Of a stretch of 64,000 bases of DNA, positions 44,437-53,537 are shown one piece after another. Origin of the DNA: Alphaproteobacteria bacterium (GTDB lineage Bacteria > Pseudomonadota > Alphaproteobacteria > CACIAM-22H2); NCBI GenBank assembly GCA_017308135.1, contig JAFKFM010000009.1, positions 1-64,000 of the forward strand, in the 5' to 3' direction. The first letter of the stretch is position 1. Each line of letters begins with the position of its first letter. A model generated the notes under the pieces. That model did no database searches and was not told where the DNA came from. It saw only the letters and a list, made by a program, of their open reading frames with translations. The translations under genes and the position numbers were made by a program.

Positions 44437-45249
44437 ATGGCATCAGGTCTCGTTGGAAGAGCACTCGGAATTCTCGAGCTTCTCGCGCAGGAGCCGAGCG
44501 GCATCGGCGTGCAAGCACTCGCCGAGAAAATGCAAATGCCGCTCGCCAGCATGCATCGCCTGCTGGGTGAGCTCGCACAGCACGGATACGTGCGACAGAT
44601 GGCGGAAACGCAGAAATACCGGCTGACCACGAAACTGGTCTCGCTCGGTTTTCAAAGCCTGTCGGCGAGCGGCATCGTCGATCTTGCGCAGCCGATTCTC
44701 GATCGCCTGGCGCTGGCGAGCAAAGAACTGGTCCGCCTCGCGATCGTCGACGGATCGCGCCTCACTTGGATCGCCAAAGCGCAAGGTGCGGGCTCGGGAC
44801 TTCGCTACGATCCCGACATGGGCCAGGAAGCGGCGCTGTTCTGCACCTCCGCCGGTCACGCATGGCTCGCGTTTCTCGAGGAAGACGAAGCGCTGCGCAT
44901 CGTCGCGAGCCAAGGCTTCGGCAAGCTCAACGAATATGGCCCCAACGCGCCGCGCAGCATCTCGGCGCTGATAAAACGTCTGCGCGAAACCCGCGAACGC
45001 GGCTACGCGACCGTGTTCGACAGCGCTGCCGTCGGGACGTCGGCGATGGCCGCACCGATCAAGAATCTGCAGACCGGCGAAGTCGTCGGCACCGTCACCA
45101 TCGCCGGCCCGAGCGCGCGACTCGACAAGGCGCGCATGGCCGAGCTGGTGCCGGAGGTCTTGCGCGCCGCGGGCGATCTCGCTTCGGCCTGCCAGTTCGT
45201 CGGCTACTTCCAAAGCGTGGACAAACCGCGCTCCAAAGCATCCGTCTAA
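44437..45249 (+). CDS. IclR-family transcriptional regulator
   Basis: A 270-residue regulator. Winged helix residues 5-65 with recognition segment MPLASMHRLLGELAQHGYV; effector domain from about 80 with ALFCTSAGHAWLAF and TSAMAAPIKNLQTGEVVGTVTIAG. It begins an operon with a DapA-like lyase, sugar isomerase-like protein and UxuA, and diverges from the importer operon. Position makes it the controller of both. Confidence 0.9.
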   Translation: MASGLVGRALGILELLAQEPSGIGVQALAEKMQMPLASMHRLLGELAQHGYVRQMAETQKYRLTTKLVSLGFQSLSASGIVDLAQPILDRLALASKELVRLAIVDGSRLTWIAKAQGAGSGLRYDPDMGQEAALFCTSAGHAWLAFLEEDEALRIVASQGFGKLNEYGPNAPRSISALIKRLRETRERGYATVFDSAAVGTSAMAAPIKNLQTGEVVGTVTIAGPSARLDKARMAELVPEVLRAAGDLASACQFVGYFQSVDKPRSKASV

Positions 45250-45266
45250 ACAAGAAAGGGAACTCT

Positions 45267-46232
45267 ATGAGGACGCTCAAACGCCCGTTTTCCGGCGTGA
45301 TTTCCGCTCCATTGCTGCCCATGCTGCCCGACGCGTCGATCGATTGGGTGGCGTTGCGCAGCTATATCGCTTGGATCGCCGAACAGCGTCCGACGGCGAT
45401 CGCGATGAACATGGATGCGAGCGAAGTCGTGGCGCTCACCATGGATGAGCAGATCAAAGTCATCGAGGTATCGCGCGAAGCGATCAATGGCGTTTGCCCC
45501 CTGCTCTCGGGCGTGCTCGCCGGGTCCACCGCACTGGCAGTCGAAAACGGGCGCGCGCTAAAGAAAGCCGGTGCCGAAGGACTGGTCGTGTTCCCCGCGT
45601 TCCCGACTTTCTTGGGTTCGCCGTTGCCGGTCGAAATGGTCGTCGAGTTCCATCGCGGCGTGGCTGATGGCGTCGGATTGCCGATCGTCGCCTTCCAATT
45701 CCCACGCGGCTGGGGTCCCGATTTCTCGCCCGCGATGATGGACGCGATCATCAAGGTGCCGCAACTTTTCGCGATCAAAGAATCGTCGTTCGACGCGCAG
45801 ATGACCATCCAGGCGGTCGAGAGTGCGGGCAAATACGCCGACCGTCCGGCGATCCTCACCGGCAGCGACACGTTCATCTTCGAAGCCTTGATGATGGGCT
45901 GCGACGGCGCGCTGATCGGCTTCGCCGGCACGGCGACGCGCGAACTCGTCGAAATGCAGCAAGCCGTCGCGACCGGCGACTATGCGCGCGGCAAGGCGAT
46001 CTGGGACCGCTTGGCGCCGATCGCGCGTTATTGCTGGCGCGCACCGGTGCGCGACTTCCGTCCGCGCATGAAGGAACTCCTCAAGTTCCAAGGTTTGTTC
46101 CCGCATGCGACCGTCCGCGCCCCTCAGCTCGGCGTTTCGGAAGCGGAGAAGCTGCATATCCACGAACTGGCGATCGCCGCCGGCATGGGGCCTGTCGCCG
46201 CAGCACCGGCCCGCGAAAAGATGAAAGCGTAA
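45267..46232 (+). CDS. Dihydrodipicolinate synthase (DapA)/N-acetylneuraminate lyase family protein
   Basis: A 321-residue TIM-barrel lyase or dehydratase using a Schiff base. The active-site Lys is in FAIKESS (K171). The partner Tyr, usually in YNxP, is replaced by Phe (VAFQFPRG, F143), and the GTTGE-like loop reads NMDASE, so its chemistry differs from canonical DapA or KDG aldolase. Its likely place in the pathway is cleavage or dehydration of a keto-acid formed by the mannonate dehydratase encoded two genes down. AAAGGGA precedes the ATG. Confidence 0.85.
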   Translation: MRTLKRPFSGVISAPLLPMLPDASIDWVALRSYIAWIAEQRPTAIAMNMDASEVVALTMDEQIKVIEVSREAINGVCPLLSGVLAGSTALAVENGRALKKAGAEGLVVFPAFPTFLGSPLPVEMVVEFHRGVADGVGLPIVAFQFPRGWGPDFSPAMMDAIIKVPQLFAIKESSFDAQMTIQAVESAGKYADRPAILTGSDTFIFEALMMGCDGALIGFAGTATRELVEMQQAVATGDYARGKAIWDRLAPIARYCWRAPVRDFRPRMKELLKFQGLFPHATVRAPQLGVSEAEKLHIHELAIAAGMGPVAAAPAREKMKA

Positions 46233-46237
46233 CCACC

Positions 46238-47077
46238 ATGAAACTGCTGCTTCACACCATGGCGACGCCGAAACTCGATCCGATCGGCGCGATCGAGCTC
46301 GCCAAGAAACTCGGCTATGACGGCGTCGATCTTGTCACGCAGGCCAATTACCATTGCTCGCTGAGCCCGACGGCTCCGATCGAGGACGCGCGCGCCCTCG
46401 CCAAGGCGGGCGCCGATCGCGGCATGCCGATCCGCGCCCTCACGCCCTACGACAAGGCGATCAACGACCCCGACGAGACGGTCCGCGCCCGCGCAATGGC
46501 GGGCTTTACGCGCGCGATCGAACATGCGGCGGCGCTGGGGGCCGACAAGATCCGCGTTCTCGCCGGGATCGACATGCCGGACGACAAATGGGACGCCTCG
46601 CTCGATCTGCTCGTCGAGCAGATCCGTAAGCTCGCGGCCATCGGCGCCAAGCACGGCGTGGCGCTCAACATCGAGAATCACGACGGCTCGATGGCCGATA
46701 CGGCCGCCCGAACGGTTCGCATCTGGCGCGCGGTCGATCGGTCGAATGTCGGCATCATCTACGATCCCGCCAATCTGATCCGCGACAAGAAGGAGGATTA
46801 CCCGGAAAGCCTGCGTATGCAGGCCGACGGCATCCGGCATATCCACCTCAAGGACTACATCTTCGCGCCCGAGTATCCGAACGGCCGGCGCGCCGTGGTG
46901 CCGGGCGAAGGCGTCATTCCTTGGGTTGGGATCTATCGCGATCTTCGCGCGGCCGGCTTCACCGGCGATTCCTCGCTGGAATACGAAACCCGTTGGGTGC
47001 CGGAGCAATTGCCCGCACCCGAAATCGGCCTCGCACGCGCTCAGGAGTATCTCAGCAAATGCATGTCGGGCGTCTGA
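46238..47077 (+). CDS. Sugar phosphate isomerase/epimerase (xylose isomerase-like TIM barrel)
   Basis: A 279-residue AP-endonuclease-2-type TIM barrel. Metal-binding candidates: GVALNIENHDG (Glu), VGIIYDPAN (Asp), IRHIHLKDYI (His), and SLEYETRW (Glu). This ligand set is the IolE/IolI/hydroxypyruvate isomerase pattern. The ATG at 46238, five bases after the lyase stop, opens directly on the first strand; the longer frame upstream is shadow. It probably isomerises or epimerises a keto sugar or inosose-like intermediate; exact role unknown. Confidence 0.83.
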   Translation: MKLLLHTMATPKLDPIGAIELAKKLGYDGVDLVTQANYHCSLSPTAPIEDARALAKAGADRGMPIRALTPYDKAINDPDETVRARAMAGFTRAIEHAAALGADKIRVLAGIDMPDDKWDASLDLLVEQIRKLAAIGAKHGVALNIENHDGSMADTAARTVRIWRAVDRSNVGIIYDPANLIRDKKEDYPESLRMQADGIRHIHLKDYIFAPEYPNGRRAVVPGEGVIPWVGIYRDLRAAGFTGDSSLEYETRWVPEQLPAPEIGLARAQEYLSKCMSGV

Positions 47078-47100
47078 GCCCGGCATAACTGACGCAGGCC

Positions 47101-47140
47101 GGCGCGCGGTTCTTTCCGGAACCGCGCGCCGTTTCGTTTT
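47101..47140 (+). terminator. Intrinsic terminator (12 bp stem) before uxuA
   Basis: GGCGCGCGGTTC pairs perfectly with GAACCGCGCGCC across a six-base loop, followed by GTTTCGTTTT. It lies 24 bases after the isomerase-like stop and 46 bases before the uxuA ATG. It should end most transcripts of the IclR-lyase-isomerase group, so uxuA is either expressed at a lower level by read-through or from its own promoter within the short gap. Confidence 0.75.
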
Positions 47141-47185
47141 ATAGGGACCGCGTTCCCGATACGCGGGAAGAAAAAGGAGAGAAAA

Positions 47186-48385
47186 ATGCGACAGACTTGG
47201 CGCTGGTTCGGCGAGAACGACCCGGTAACGCTCGAGAACATCAAACAGGCCGGTGCCGTCGGCGTCGTCTCGGCGCTCCATCACATCTATGACGGCTCGA
47301 CCTGGCCGCAGCACGAGGTCGATCGCCATCGCGATACCATCAGAGCCGCGGGCCTGAGTTGGGACGTGGTCGAAAGCATTCCGGTGCGCAACGAAATCAA
47401 GATCGCAAGCGCCAAGCGATCCGAGGCGATCGGCAGCTGGAAGGATTCGATGCGCGCCGTCGCCAAGGCCGGCGTGAAGACGATTTGCTACAATTTCATG
47501 CCGGTGGTCGATTGGACCCGCACCGATTTGATGTGGGCGCTACCGAATGCCGGCTATTCGCTGCGCTTCGACGCAATCGACTTCGCCGCCTACGACATCT
47601 TTGTGCTGGAGCGGCCGAATTCCGAAGGCGACTACACGCCTGCGCGCGTCGCCGAGGCGAGAACGCGGTTCGAGTCCCTCGACGACGCGCAAATCGCGAC
47701 GATCGAGAAGAACTTGATCGCCGGCCTGCCGGCGACCGAGCGCAAATTCGACCGTCCAGCGTTCAAGGAAGCGCTGCTCGACTTCACCTCGATGCCGGAC
47801 GACGAGTTCCGCGCGAACCTCACATACTTCCTAAAGGAAGTGACGCCGGTCGCCGAGGATCTCGGCGTCAATCTGTGCATCCACCCCGACGATCCGCCCT
47901 ACTCGCTATTCGGCATGCCGCGCGTCGTTTCGACGGCGGAGGACGCGCGTCATCTGTTGAAAGCCTACGACTCGCCGAATAACGGCCTCACCTTCTGCAC
48001 GGGCTCCTACGGTGCGCGCGCCGACAACGATCTGCCGGCGATGGCGAAGGAATTCGGCGACCGCATCCATTTCACGCATCTGCGCAACGTGACGATCGAG
48101 CCGGACGGCTCGTTCCACGAGGCCGAACATCTCGACGGCGACACCGACATGGTCGCGGTGATCGACGCACTGATGGCCGAGCAGCAGAAGCGCAAGGATG
48201 CGGGCCGCGAAGACTGGCTGATCCCGATGCGCCCCGACCACGGGCATTTGATCGCCGACGATATCGGCAAGGCGCGCATCAACCCCGGCTACTCGCTGAT
48301 CGGCCGGCTGAAGGGTCTCGCCGAACTGCGCGGCGTCATCCATGCGCTCGGCGCCACGAAGTACCCAACACTGGGATTGAACTGA
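47186..48385 (+). CDS. uxuA: Mannonate dehydratase UxuA
   Basis: A 399-residue TIM-barrel enzyme of canonical length that dehydrates D-mannonate to 2-keto-3-deoxy-D-gluconate, using Mn/Fe. [21 protein letters not shown] opens as in other UxuA (in part), and the metal site shows [28 protein letters not shown] and [18 protein letters not shown] lies at ideal distance before the ATG. It is the second UxuA-like protein in the window; unlike the one at 23901 all diagnostic residues are kept. Confidence 0.95.
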   Translation: MRQTWRWFGENDPVTLENIKQAGAVGVVSALHHIYDGSTWPQHEVDRHRDTIRAAGLSWDVVESIPVRNEIKIASAKRSEAIGSWKDSMRAVAKAGVKTICYNFMPVVDWTRTDLMWALPNAGYSLRFDAIDFAAYDIFVLERPNSEGDYTPARVAEARTRFESLDDAQIATIEKNLIAGLPATERKFDRPAFKEALLDFTSMPDDEFRANLTYFLKEVTPVAEDLGVNLCIHPDDPPYSLFGMPRVVSTAEDARHLLKAYDSPNNGLTFCTGSYGARADNDLPAMAKEFGDRIHFTHLRNVTIEPDGSFHEAEHLDGDTDMVAVIDALMAEQQKRKDAGREDWLIPMRPDHGHLIADDIGKARINPGYSLIGRLKGLAELRGVIHALGATKYPTLGLN

Positions 48386-48395
48386 GATCCGCGGT

Positions 48396-48422
48396 GGGGC
48401 GGCTTCGTGTCGAGGCCGCCCC
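48396..48422 (+). terminator. Hairpin after uxuA
   Basis: GGGGCGGC and GCCGCCCC pair perfectly (8 bp) across an 11-base loop, 10 bases after the uxuA stop. No T run follows directly, so terminator strength is uncertain. Confidence 0.5.
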
Positions 48423-48699
48423 GCAAGCGAAGCGCACCAAAAAATGCTCCATCGAATTTTCGGAACTTGGCGTACCGCTGAGGCTGTTCGGAGCCAAGAT
48501 GCGGCAGACCATGAAGTCTCAACAACAGCGTGGAGCACGCCGCATCTGTGGGGAATTCCAGCGGATGCATCTGCGTTTGAGAACGAGCACGTAATCCGGC
48601 GCTTCGCCGCTCAACAAGACTTTGACTAGAAGACCGTGCTCGATCTGAGCGTCTCCGCCGCTCTCAAAAGCGCCGACTTCGGCCACTCGACCGTGAAGG

Positions 48700-48826
48700 T
48701 CCGGATGGTGGGCGCTACAGGGATTGAACCCGTGACCCCTACTATGTCAACGTACGCGGACAGCGTGTGAAATCAATCGGTTAGGAATGGGGTTTCCCGC
48801 AGGTCGCGCGGCGAGCTGCGGGAAAT
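48700..48826 (-). repeat. tRNA 3'-half-like repeat, copy 5 (R5)
   Basis: A 127-base element of the R2/R3 subfamily (GCGCTACAGG, TTGACAT anticodon-like loop). The T-arm has one mismatch (ACAGG against CCCGT). The hairpin TTTCCCGCAG/CTGCGGGAAA is 10 bp. R2 and R5 share the GTGAAATCAAT spacer variant. It separates module E from the sulfate module. Confidence 0.8.
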
Positions 48827-49073
48827 CCGAATCGCGACGGATGTATCGCACGGCGCAGAAGCAAGGCGCTTTGTCATTCGAGAGCGATATCCCGCAACGC
48901 GCAGCGATAGGACCGACGTCGCGGCTGTGATCGTCGCCGCACGCAACGTTTCTCAATATTCGATCAGAAAGATTGAGTGGCGCGACGCCGATTTCTCGCG
49001 CGAAAACCGTCGCGCGCCGGATGGATGGCGGCGCGACCCGGACGGCTCCCCGTCCGGCTTCCTCCCCAACTTG

Positions 49074-49105
49074 GGCCGCGCGTCCCTCGCGCGGCCTTTT
49101 CTTTT
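49074..49105 (+). terminator. Strong intrinsic terminator in the sulfate operon leader
   Basis: GGCCGCGCG pairs perfectly with CGCGCGGCC over a five-base loop (TCCCT) and is followed by TTTTCTTTT. A smaller hairpin (GGACGG/CCGTCC around CTCC) lies just upstream at about 49040-49055. With no gene to terminate within 650 bases upstream on this strand, it may be an attenuator in the 5' leader of sbp. Confidence 0.7.
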
Positions 49106-49282
49106 GCGGCCGGCATCGCCGCCGTTTCGAAAATTTGAATCGCGGCTTCGTTTTTCTAAATCCGTCGCCATCCGCCCTCGGGCTTAAACTTTCCCGCATC
49201 TCCGGCGAGAACTTCTAAATGGCGGCCGAAACGGCGCAACGCCAGTTTGGCCCCAACGTCATCCGACGTGAAGGAGCCCGAA

Positions 49283-50314
49283 ATGACCCTCGCATCCCTC
49301 TCCCGCCGTTCCGCCCTCGCGCTCGGCGCCAGCGCCATCGCCGCCGGTTTCCTGCCGCGCGGCGTCGCCGCGCAGGCGCCGACGACGCTGACGAACGTAT
49401 CCTATGATCCGACGCGCGAGCTCTATCGCGAGTACAACGCGAACTTCGTCAAGCTCTGGCAATCGCGCGGCAACCCGGCAATCCGCATCAACACCTCGCA
49501 TGGCGGCTCGGGCACGCAAGCCCGCACCGTGATCGACGGACTCGATGCGGATGTCGTGACGCTGGCGCTCGCCTACGATATCGACGCGATCGCGGAACGC
49601 GGCATCCTGCGCAAGGACTGGCAAGCGCAATTCCCGCAAAATTCGTCGCCCTACACCTCAACGATCGTGTTCGTCGTGCGCAAGGGCAATCCGAAGAACA
49701 TCAAAGACTGGAACGATCTCGTGAAGGCGGGCGTCCAGGTCGTCACGCCGAACCCGAAGACGTCGGGCGGGGCACGCTGGAACTATCTCGCGGGCTGGGG
49801 TTACGCGTTGCGCCAGCCGGGCGGCAACGAGAACGCCGCGCGCGAGTACATCCGCGCCCTCTACCGCAACGTGCCCGTGCTCGACACGGGCGCCCGCGGA
49901 TCGACGACGACGTTCGGCCAGCGCGGCGTGGGCGATGTGTTCCTGTCGTGGGAGAACGAAGCCTTCCTGATTCTGAAGGAATTGGGCGAGGACAAGTTCG
50001 ACATCGTCGTGCCGTCGGTATCGATCCTGGCCGAGCCGCCCGTCGCGATCGTCGACAAGAACGTCGACCGCAAGGGCAGCCGCGCGCTCGCCAAGGCCTA
50101 TCTGGAGCATCTCTACTCGCCGGAGGGCCAGGAACTGGCGGCCAAGCATTTCTATCGTCCGCGCGACGCGGCGCTGCTCGCGAAGAACGAAAACGTCTTC
50201 AAGAAAGTGCCGCTGTTCACGATCGACGAAGTGTTCGGCGGCTGGTCGAAAGCCCAGCCGACGCATTTCGGCGACGGCGGCACGTTCGACCAACTCTACA
50301 AGCCGGCCGGCTGA
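49283..50314 (+). CDS. sbp: Sulfate ABC transporter substrate-binding protein Sbp
   Basis: A 343-residue periplasmic sulfate-binding protein. The signal peptide shows [16 protein letters not shown], ending GVAAQA near residue 33, and could be Tat or Sec. The mature start [19 protein letters not shown], the [24 protein letters not shown] region (in part) and the [11 protein letters not shown] tail are diagnostic of Sbp/CysP. The ATG at 49283 has AAGGAG six bases upstream; a GTG-like longer frame has none. It begins the operon sbp-cysT-cysW-cysA. Confidence 0.93.
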   Translation: MTLASLSRRSALALGASAIAAGFLPRGVAAQAPTTLTNVSYDPTRELYREYNANFVKLWQSRGNPAIRINTSHGGSGTQARTVIDGLDADVVTLALAYDIDAIAERGILRKDWQAQFPQNSSPYTSTIVFVVRKGNPKNIKDWNDLVKAGVQVVTPNPKTSGGARWNYLAGWGYALRQPGGNENAAREYIRALYRNVPVLDTGARGSTTTFGQRGVGDVFLSWENEAFLILKELGEDKFDIVVPSVSILAEPPVAIVDKNVDRKGSRALAKAYLEHLYSPEGQELAAKHFYRPRDAALLAKNENVFKKVPLFTIDEVFGGWSKAQPTHFGDGGTFDQLYKPAG

Positions 50315-50319
50315 ACGCG

Positions 50320-51159
50320 ATGAGCACGATCAGCGCTTCTTTTCGGCGGCCGTCGATCCTGCCAGGCTTCAATCTGGCCTTCGGCTTCGCGGTCACCTAT
50401 CTGAGCCTGATCGTGCTCATCCCCCTCGCCGGGCTCGTCATCAAGCCCATCGAACTCGGCTGGGATGGGTTCTGGCGCGTGGTTCTGGACGCGCGCGTCT
50501 GGGCGTCGCTGCGGTTGAGCTTCGGCGCCGCCTTCATCGCGGCGACCGTCAACGCCGTGTTCGGGACGATCCTCGCCTGGGTGCTCGTTCGTTACGACTT
50601 CCCTTTCCGTCGCCTGCTCGACGGCATCGTCGATCTGCCGTTCGCGCTGCCGACGGCCGTCGCCGGTATCGCATTGACCGCGATCTACGCGCAGAACGGC
50701 TGGATCGGTTCGTGGTTCGCGCCCGCCGGAATCCGCATCGCCTTCACGCCGGTCGGCGTCGTCATCGCCCTCATCTTCATCGGCCTGCCTTTCGTGGTGC
50801 GGACGATCCAGCCGGTCCTGCAGGATCTCGAGCCCGATATCGAGGAAGCCGCCGCGACGCTGGGCGCGGATCGCTGGCAAACGATTCGCCGGGTGATTCT
50901 TCCCGCGCTGCTTCCAGCGATCCTCACCGGCTACGCGCTCGCCTTCGCCCGCGCGGTCGGCGAATACGGCTCGGTCATCTTCATCGCCGGCAACCAGCCG
51001 ATGGTATCCGAGATCGCCCCGCTGCTGATCGTCGTGAAGCTCGAGCAATTCGACTACGCCGGGGCGGCGACGATCGGCGTCATGATGCTGATCTTCTCGT
51101 TCTTCGCGCTGCTCGGCATCAATTTGCTGCAAGCTTGGAGCCGCAAATGGGCGCGTTGA
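50320..51159 (+). CDS. cysT: Sulfate ABC transporter permease CysT (CysU)
   Basis: A 279-residue membrane protein with six helices. The EAA loop is [20 protein letters not shown], and [22 protein letters not shown] is a strong CysT marker (in part). It begins five bases after the sbp stop and ends within cysW. Forms the channel with CysW. Confidence 0.93.
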   Translation: MSTISASFRRPSILPGFNLAFGFAVTYLSLIVLIPLAGLVIKPIELGWDGFWRVVLDARVWASLRLSFGAAFIAATVNAVFGTILAWVLVRYDFPFRRLLDGIVDLPFALPTAVAGIALTAIYAQNGWIGSWFAPAGIRIAFTPVGVVIALIFIGLPFVVRTIQPVLQDLEPDIEEAAATLGADRWQTIRRVILPALLPAILTGYALAFARAVGEYGSVIFIAGNQPMVSEIAPLLIVVKLEQFDYAGAATIGVMMLIFSFFALLGINLLQAWSRKWAR

Positions 51160-52022
51160 GCCTGAGCGCCGGCACGGCGCGCGCGCGCCGCGCGACGACC
51201 GAAGCCCCGGTTATCCGCATCGTGCTGATCGCGATCGGTCTTGCCTTTCTGGCCGCGTTCATCGTGCTGCCGCTCTTCGCGGTGCTGAGCGAAGCGTTGC
51301 GCAAAGGCTGGGCGGTCTATCTCGACAACATCGTCGAGGAGGACGCGTGGCTCGCGATCAAACTGACGCTGCTGGTCGCGGCGATCGCAGTACCACTCAA
51401 CCTCGTCTTCGGCTTGGCGGCCGCCTGGGCGATCGCCAAGTTCGAATTCAAGGGCAAGAGCTTTTTGATCACGCTGATCGATCTGCCCTTCTCGGTGTCG
51501 CCGGTCATCTCGGGCCTCGTCTACATGCTGCTGTTCGGCGCGCAGGGCTATTTCGGGCCCTGGCTGCGCGAACACGATATCCAACTCGTGTTCTCCGTCA
51601 CCGGCTTGGTGCTGGCGACGCTGTTCGTCACCTTCCCCTTCGTCGCGCGCGAATTGATCCCGCTGATGCAGGATCAAGGTGTGTCCGAGGAGGAAGCCGC
51701 GCTGTCGCTCGGCGCCTCGGGCTGGCAGACCTTCTTGCGCGTGACGCTGCCGAATATCCGTTGGGCGTTACTCTACGGCGTATTGCTGTCCAACGCGCGC
51801 GCGATGGGCGAGTTCGGCGCCGTCTCGGTCGTCTCGGGCCGCATCCGGGGCGAGACGACGACGATGCCGTTGCATATCGAGATTCTCTACAACGAATACA
51901 ATTTCGTCGGCGCATTCGCCGTCGCCTCGCTGCTGGCGCTGCTCGCCCTCGTGACGCTGGGCGCCAAATCCTATCTCGAATGGCGGCATGCCGACGATCT
52001 CGCCGCCGCGCATCGTCATTGA
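51147..52022 (+). CDS. cysW: Sulfate ABC transporter permease CysW
   Basis: A 291-residue membrane protein. The ATG at 51147 lies 13 bases inside cysT with TTGGAG seven bases upstream. The EAA loop is [20 protein letters not shown], and [20 protein letters not shown] and [16 protein letters not shown] are CysW hallmarks (parts shown). Ends 10 bases before cysA. Confidence 0.93.
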   Translation: MGALSLSAGTARARRATTEAPVIRIVLIAIGLAFLAAFIVLPLFAVLSEALRKGWAVYLDNIVEEDAWLAIKLTLLVAAIAVPLNLVFGLAAAWAIAKFEFKGKSFLITLIDLPFSVSPVISGLVYMLLFGAQGYFGPWLREHDIQLVFSVTGLVLATLFVTFPFVARELIPLMQDQGVSEEEAALSLGASGWQTFLRVTLPNIRWALLYGVLLSNARAMGEFGAVSVVSGRIRGETTTMPLHIEILYNEYNFVGAFAVASLLALLALVTLGAKSYLEWRHADDLAAAHRH

Positions 52023-52032
52023 GGTCTCCCCC

Positions 52033-53100
52033 ATGTCCGTCAATCTTCGTGGCATCGAAAAATCCTTCGGCGCTTTCCGCGCCCTCGACGGCGTGTCGCT
52101 CGACATCGAGCCGGGCGAATTCCTGGCGCTGCTCGGGCCCTCGGGTTCGGGCAAGACGACTTTGCTGCGCATCGTCGCCGGCCTCGATTTTCCCGACGCC
52201 GGCAATGTGGCGATCGACGGCATCGACGCGACCGATCTGCCGGCCGGCGAGCGCAAGGCCGGCTTCGTGTTCCAGAACTACGCGTTGTTCCGTCATTTAA
52301 CGGTCGCGAAGAACATCGCCTTCGGCCTGGAAGTGCGCCCGCGCGCCGCGCGCCCATCGCCCGATGCGATCGCCGCGCGCGTGCAGGAGTTGCTGACCCG
52401 CGTCGGCCTCAAAGATCTCGGCGGCCGCTATCCCACGCAACTTTCCGGCGGCCAGCGCCAGCGCGTGGCGCTCGCCCGCGCCCTGGCCGTCGAGCCGCGT
52501 CTGCTGCTGCTCGACGAACCCTTCGGCGCGCTGGACGCGCGCGTGCGTAAGGAACTGCGCCGCTGGCTGCGCGCTTTGCACGCCGAACTCGGCCTCACCT
52601 CCATCCTGGTCACGCACGACCAGGAGGAAGCGTTCGAGCTCGCCGACCGCGTCGCCGTCGTCGATCGCGGCAAGATCGTGCAGGTCGGGACGCCGCAAGC
52701 GATCTACGACGATCCCGCCACGCCCTTCGTGCATGAGTTCCTGGGCGAAGCGAATCGCTTCGCGGGCACCGTCGCGGCGGGCCGCTTGACGATTCCGGCC
52801 TTGCGCTTGGAGATCCGCGCCCCCGCCCATCTGCCCGATGGGCCCGCACTCGCCTATATCCGTCACACCGATTTGTTGCCGATCGCGAGCAACGAAGCCG
52901 AAGGACAGCGCTTGACCGGGATCGTGCGCGACGTGGTCGCCAGCGGACCGACGGTCGGGGTGGTCGTCCAGGTGCCCGGTGCGGGCGCCACGCTGGTGGC
53001 CGAGTTCGATCGGCATGCCGCCGACGACAAGGCGCTGACGGTCGGTCACGAGCTTGCGCTGTCGGCCCGCCGCTTGCGCGCCTATCCCGACGCTGCCTAG
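52033..53100 (+). CDS. cysA: Sulfate ABC transporter ATP-binding protein CysA
   Basis: A 355-residue ATPase. Walker [10 protein letters not shown] (about residue 36), Q-loop [13 protein letters not shown] (the FRHLTV tail is CysA-specific), signature LSGGQRQR, Walker [12 protein letters not shown], switch VTHDQEEA, then a TOBE-type regulatory region from about residue 240. Completes the sulfate/thiosulfate importer. A terminator follows 24 bases later. Confidence 0.95.
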   Translation: MSVNLRGIEKSFGAFRALDGVSLDIEPGEFLALLGPSGSGKTTLLRIVAGLDFPDAGNVAIDGIDATDLPAGERKAGFVFQNYALFRHLTVAKNIAFGLEVRPRAARPSPDAIAARVQELLTRVGLKDLGGRYPTQLSGGQRQRVALARALAVEPRLLLLDEPFGALDARVRKELRRWLRALHAELGLTSILVTHDQEEAFELADRVAVVDRGKIVQVGTPQAIYDDPATPFVHEFLGEANRFAGTVAAGRLTIPALRLEIRAPAHLPDGPALAYIRHTDLLPIASNEAEGQRLTGIVRDVVASGPTVGVVVQVPGAGATLVAEFDRHAADDKALTVGHELALSARRLRAYPDAA

Positions 53101-53124
53101 ACCGTCGGAATATCCGAAAGCGAA

Positions 53125-53160
53125 ACGGCCGGACCCCGCGAAGGGCCCGGCCGTCTTTAC
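53125..53160 (+). terminator. Intrinsic terminator after cysA
   Basis: ACGGCCGGACCC pairs with GGGCCCGGCCGT (one internal mismatch), closed by a short loop CGCGAA and followed by CTTT. It ends the sbp-cysTWA transcript. Confidence 0.75.
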
Positions 53161-53179
53161 CGGTATTCGGCGCGCCTAT

Positions 53180-53395
53180 TCAGGCAGCGCAACAAAGCCC
53201 CGCCCCGACGCGATCCGCGAAGCCGAGGCCCAGGCGCGCACGCGCCGCCTCGACCGTGCGCAGAATCGTCTGACGCGTCACGCCGTCGCGCCGCATCACG
53301 GCATGCGTGACGGGATCGTCGAGCAAATCGGCGATCGCGGGTTCCGGATCGTCCAGGCGGACGCGCCGATGGGGAAAAACGGTCATTTTCGACAT
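53180..53395 (-). CDS. Small protein of unknown function between the two sulfur operons (71 aa)
   Basis: A 71-residue product, MSKMTVFPHRRVRLDDPEP onward, with an acidic IADLLDDPVTHAVM segment and a basic helix TRQTILRTVEAARARLG, ending in Cys-Cys-Ala-Ala. The ATG at 53395 has AAAGG seven bases upstream; 16 further codons upstream have no ribosome site. No helix-turn-helix is certain, though DPVTHAVMRRDGVTRQTIL could be a short recognition-type helix pair. Similar small proteins of this style are common in alphaproteobacteria; I cannot assign a function. Confidence 0.6.
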   Translation of the reverse strand: MSKMTVFPHRRVRLDDPEPAIADLLDDPVTHAVMRRDGVTRQTILRTVEAARARLGLGFADRVGAGLCCAA

Positions 53396-53537
53396 GGGTT
53401 GACCTTTCTTAGCGTTTGGTGACGCGGCGCAAGCGGGTCGCAAATTGCCGCGGTCGAACGAAGGCCCGACGCGACGATTGAACGCCGCGCCGGGCCCGCC
53501 GACAAGTGAGCAATTCTATTTCGCGCGTGAAACGCGC

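Larger units (their letters stand above)
48423..49282. other. Long intergenic region containing R5 and a GC-rich leader
   Basis: Nearly 860 bases with no gene I can support. A 61-codon frame (48444-48629, plus) lacks a ribosome site and relatives I recognise; it may be the eroded remnant of a gene. Repeat R5 lies at 48700-48826. Bases 48827-49010 hold no recognised feature. Bases 49015-49105 hold stacked hairpins ending in a strong terminator, and the sulfate-binding-protein ribosome site AAGGAG lies at 49271-49276. Confidence 0.5.

Noticed and set aside
48444..48629. 61-codon ORF after uxuA
   Set aside because: No ribosome site, no recognisable family; three overlapping short frames in the same place have equal claim. 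Listed only as a possible remnant.
48950..49110. SAM or other known riboswitch upstream of sbp
   Set aside because: By eye none of the conserved cores of SAM-I, SAM-II or SAH riboswitches was found; only GC-rich hairpins and a terminator are supported.
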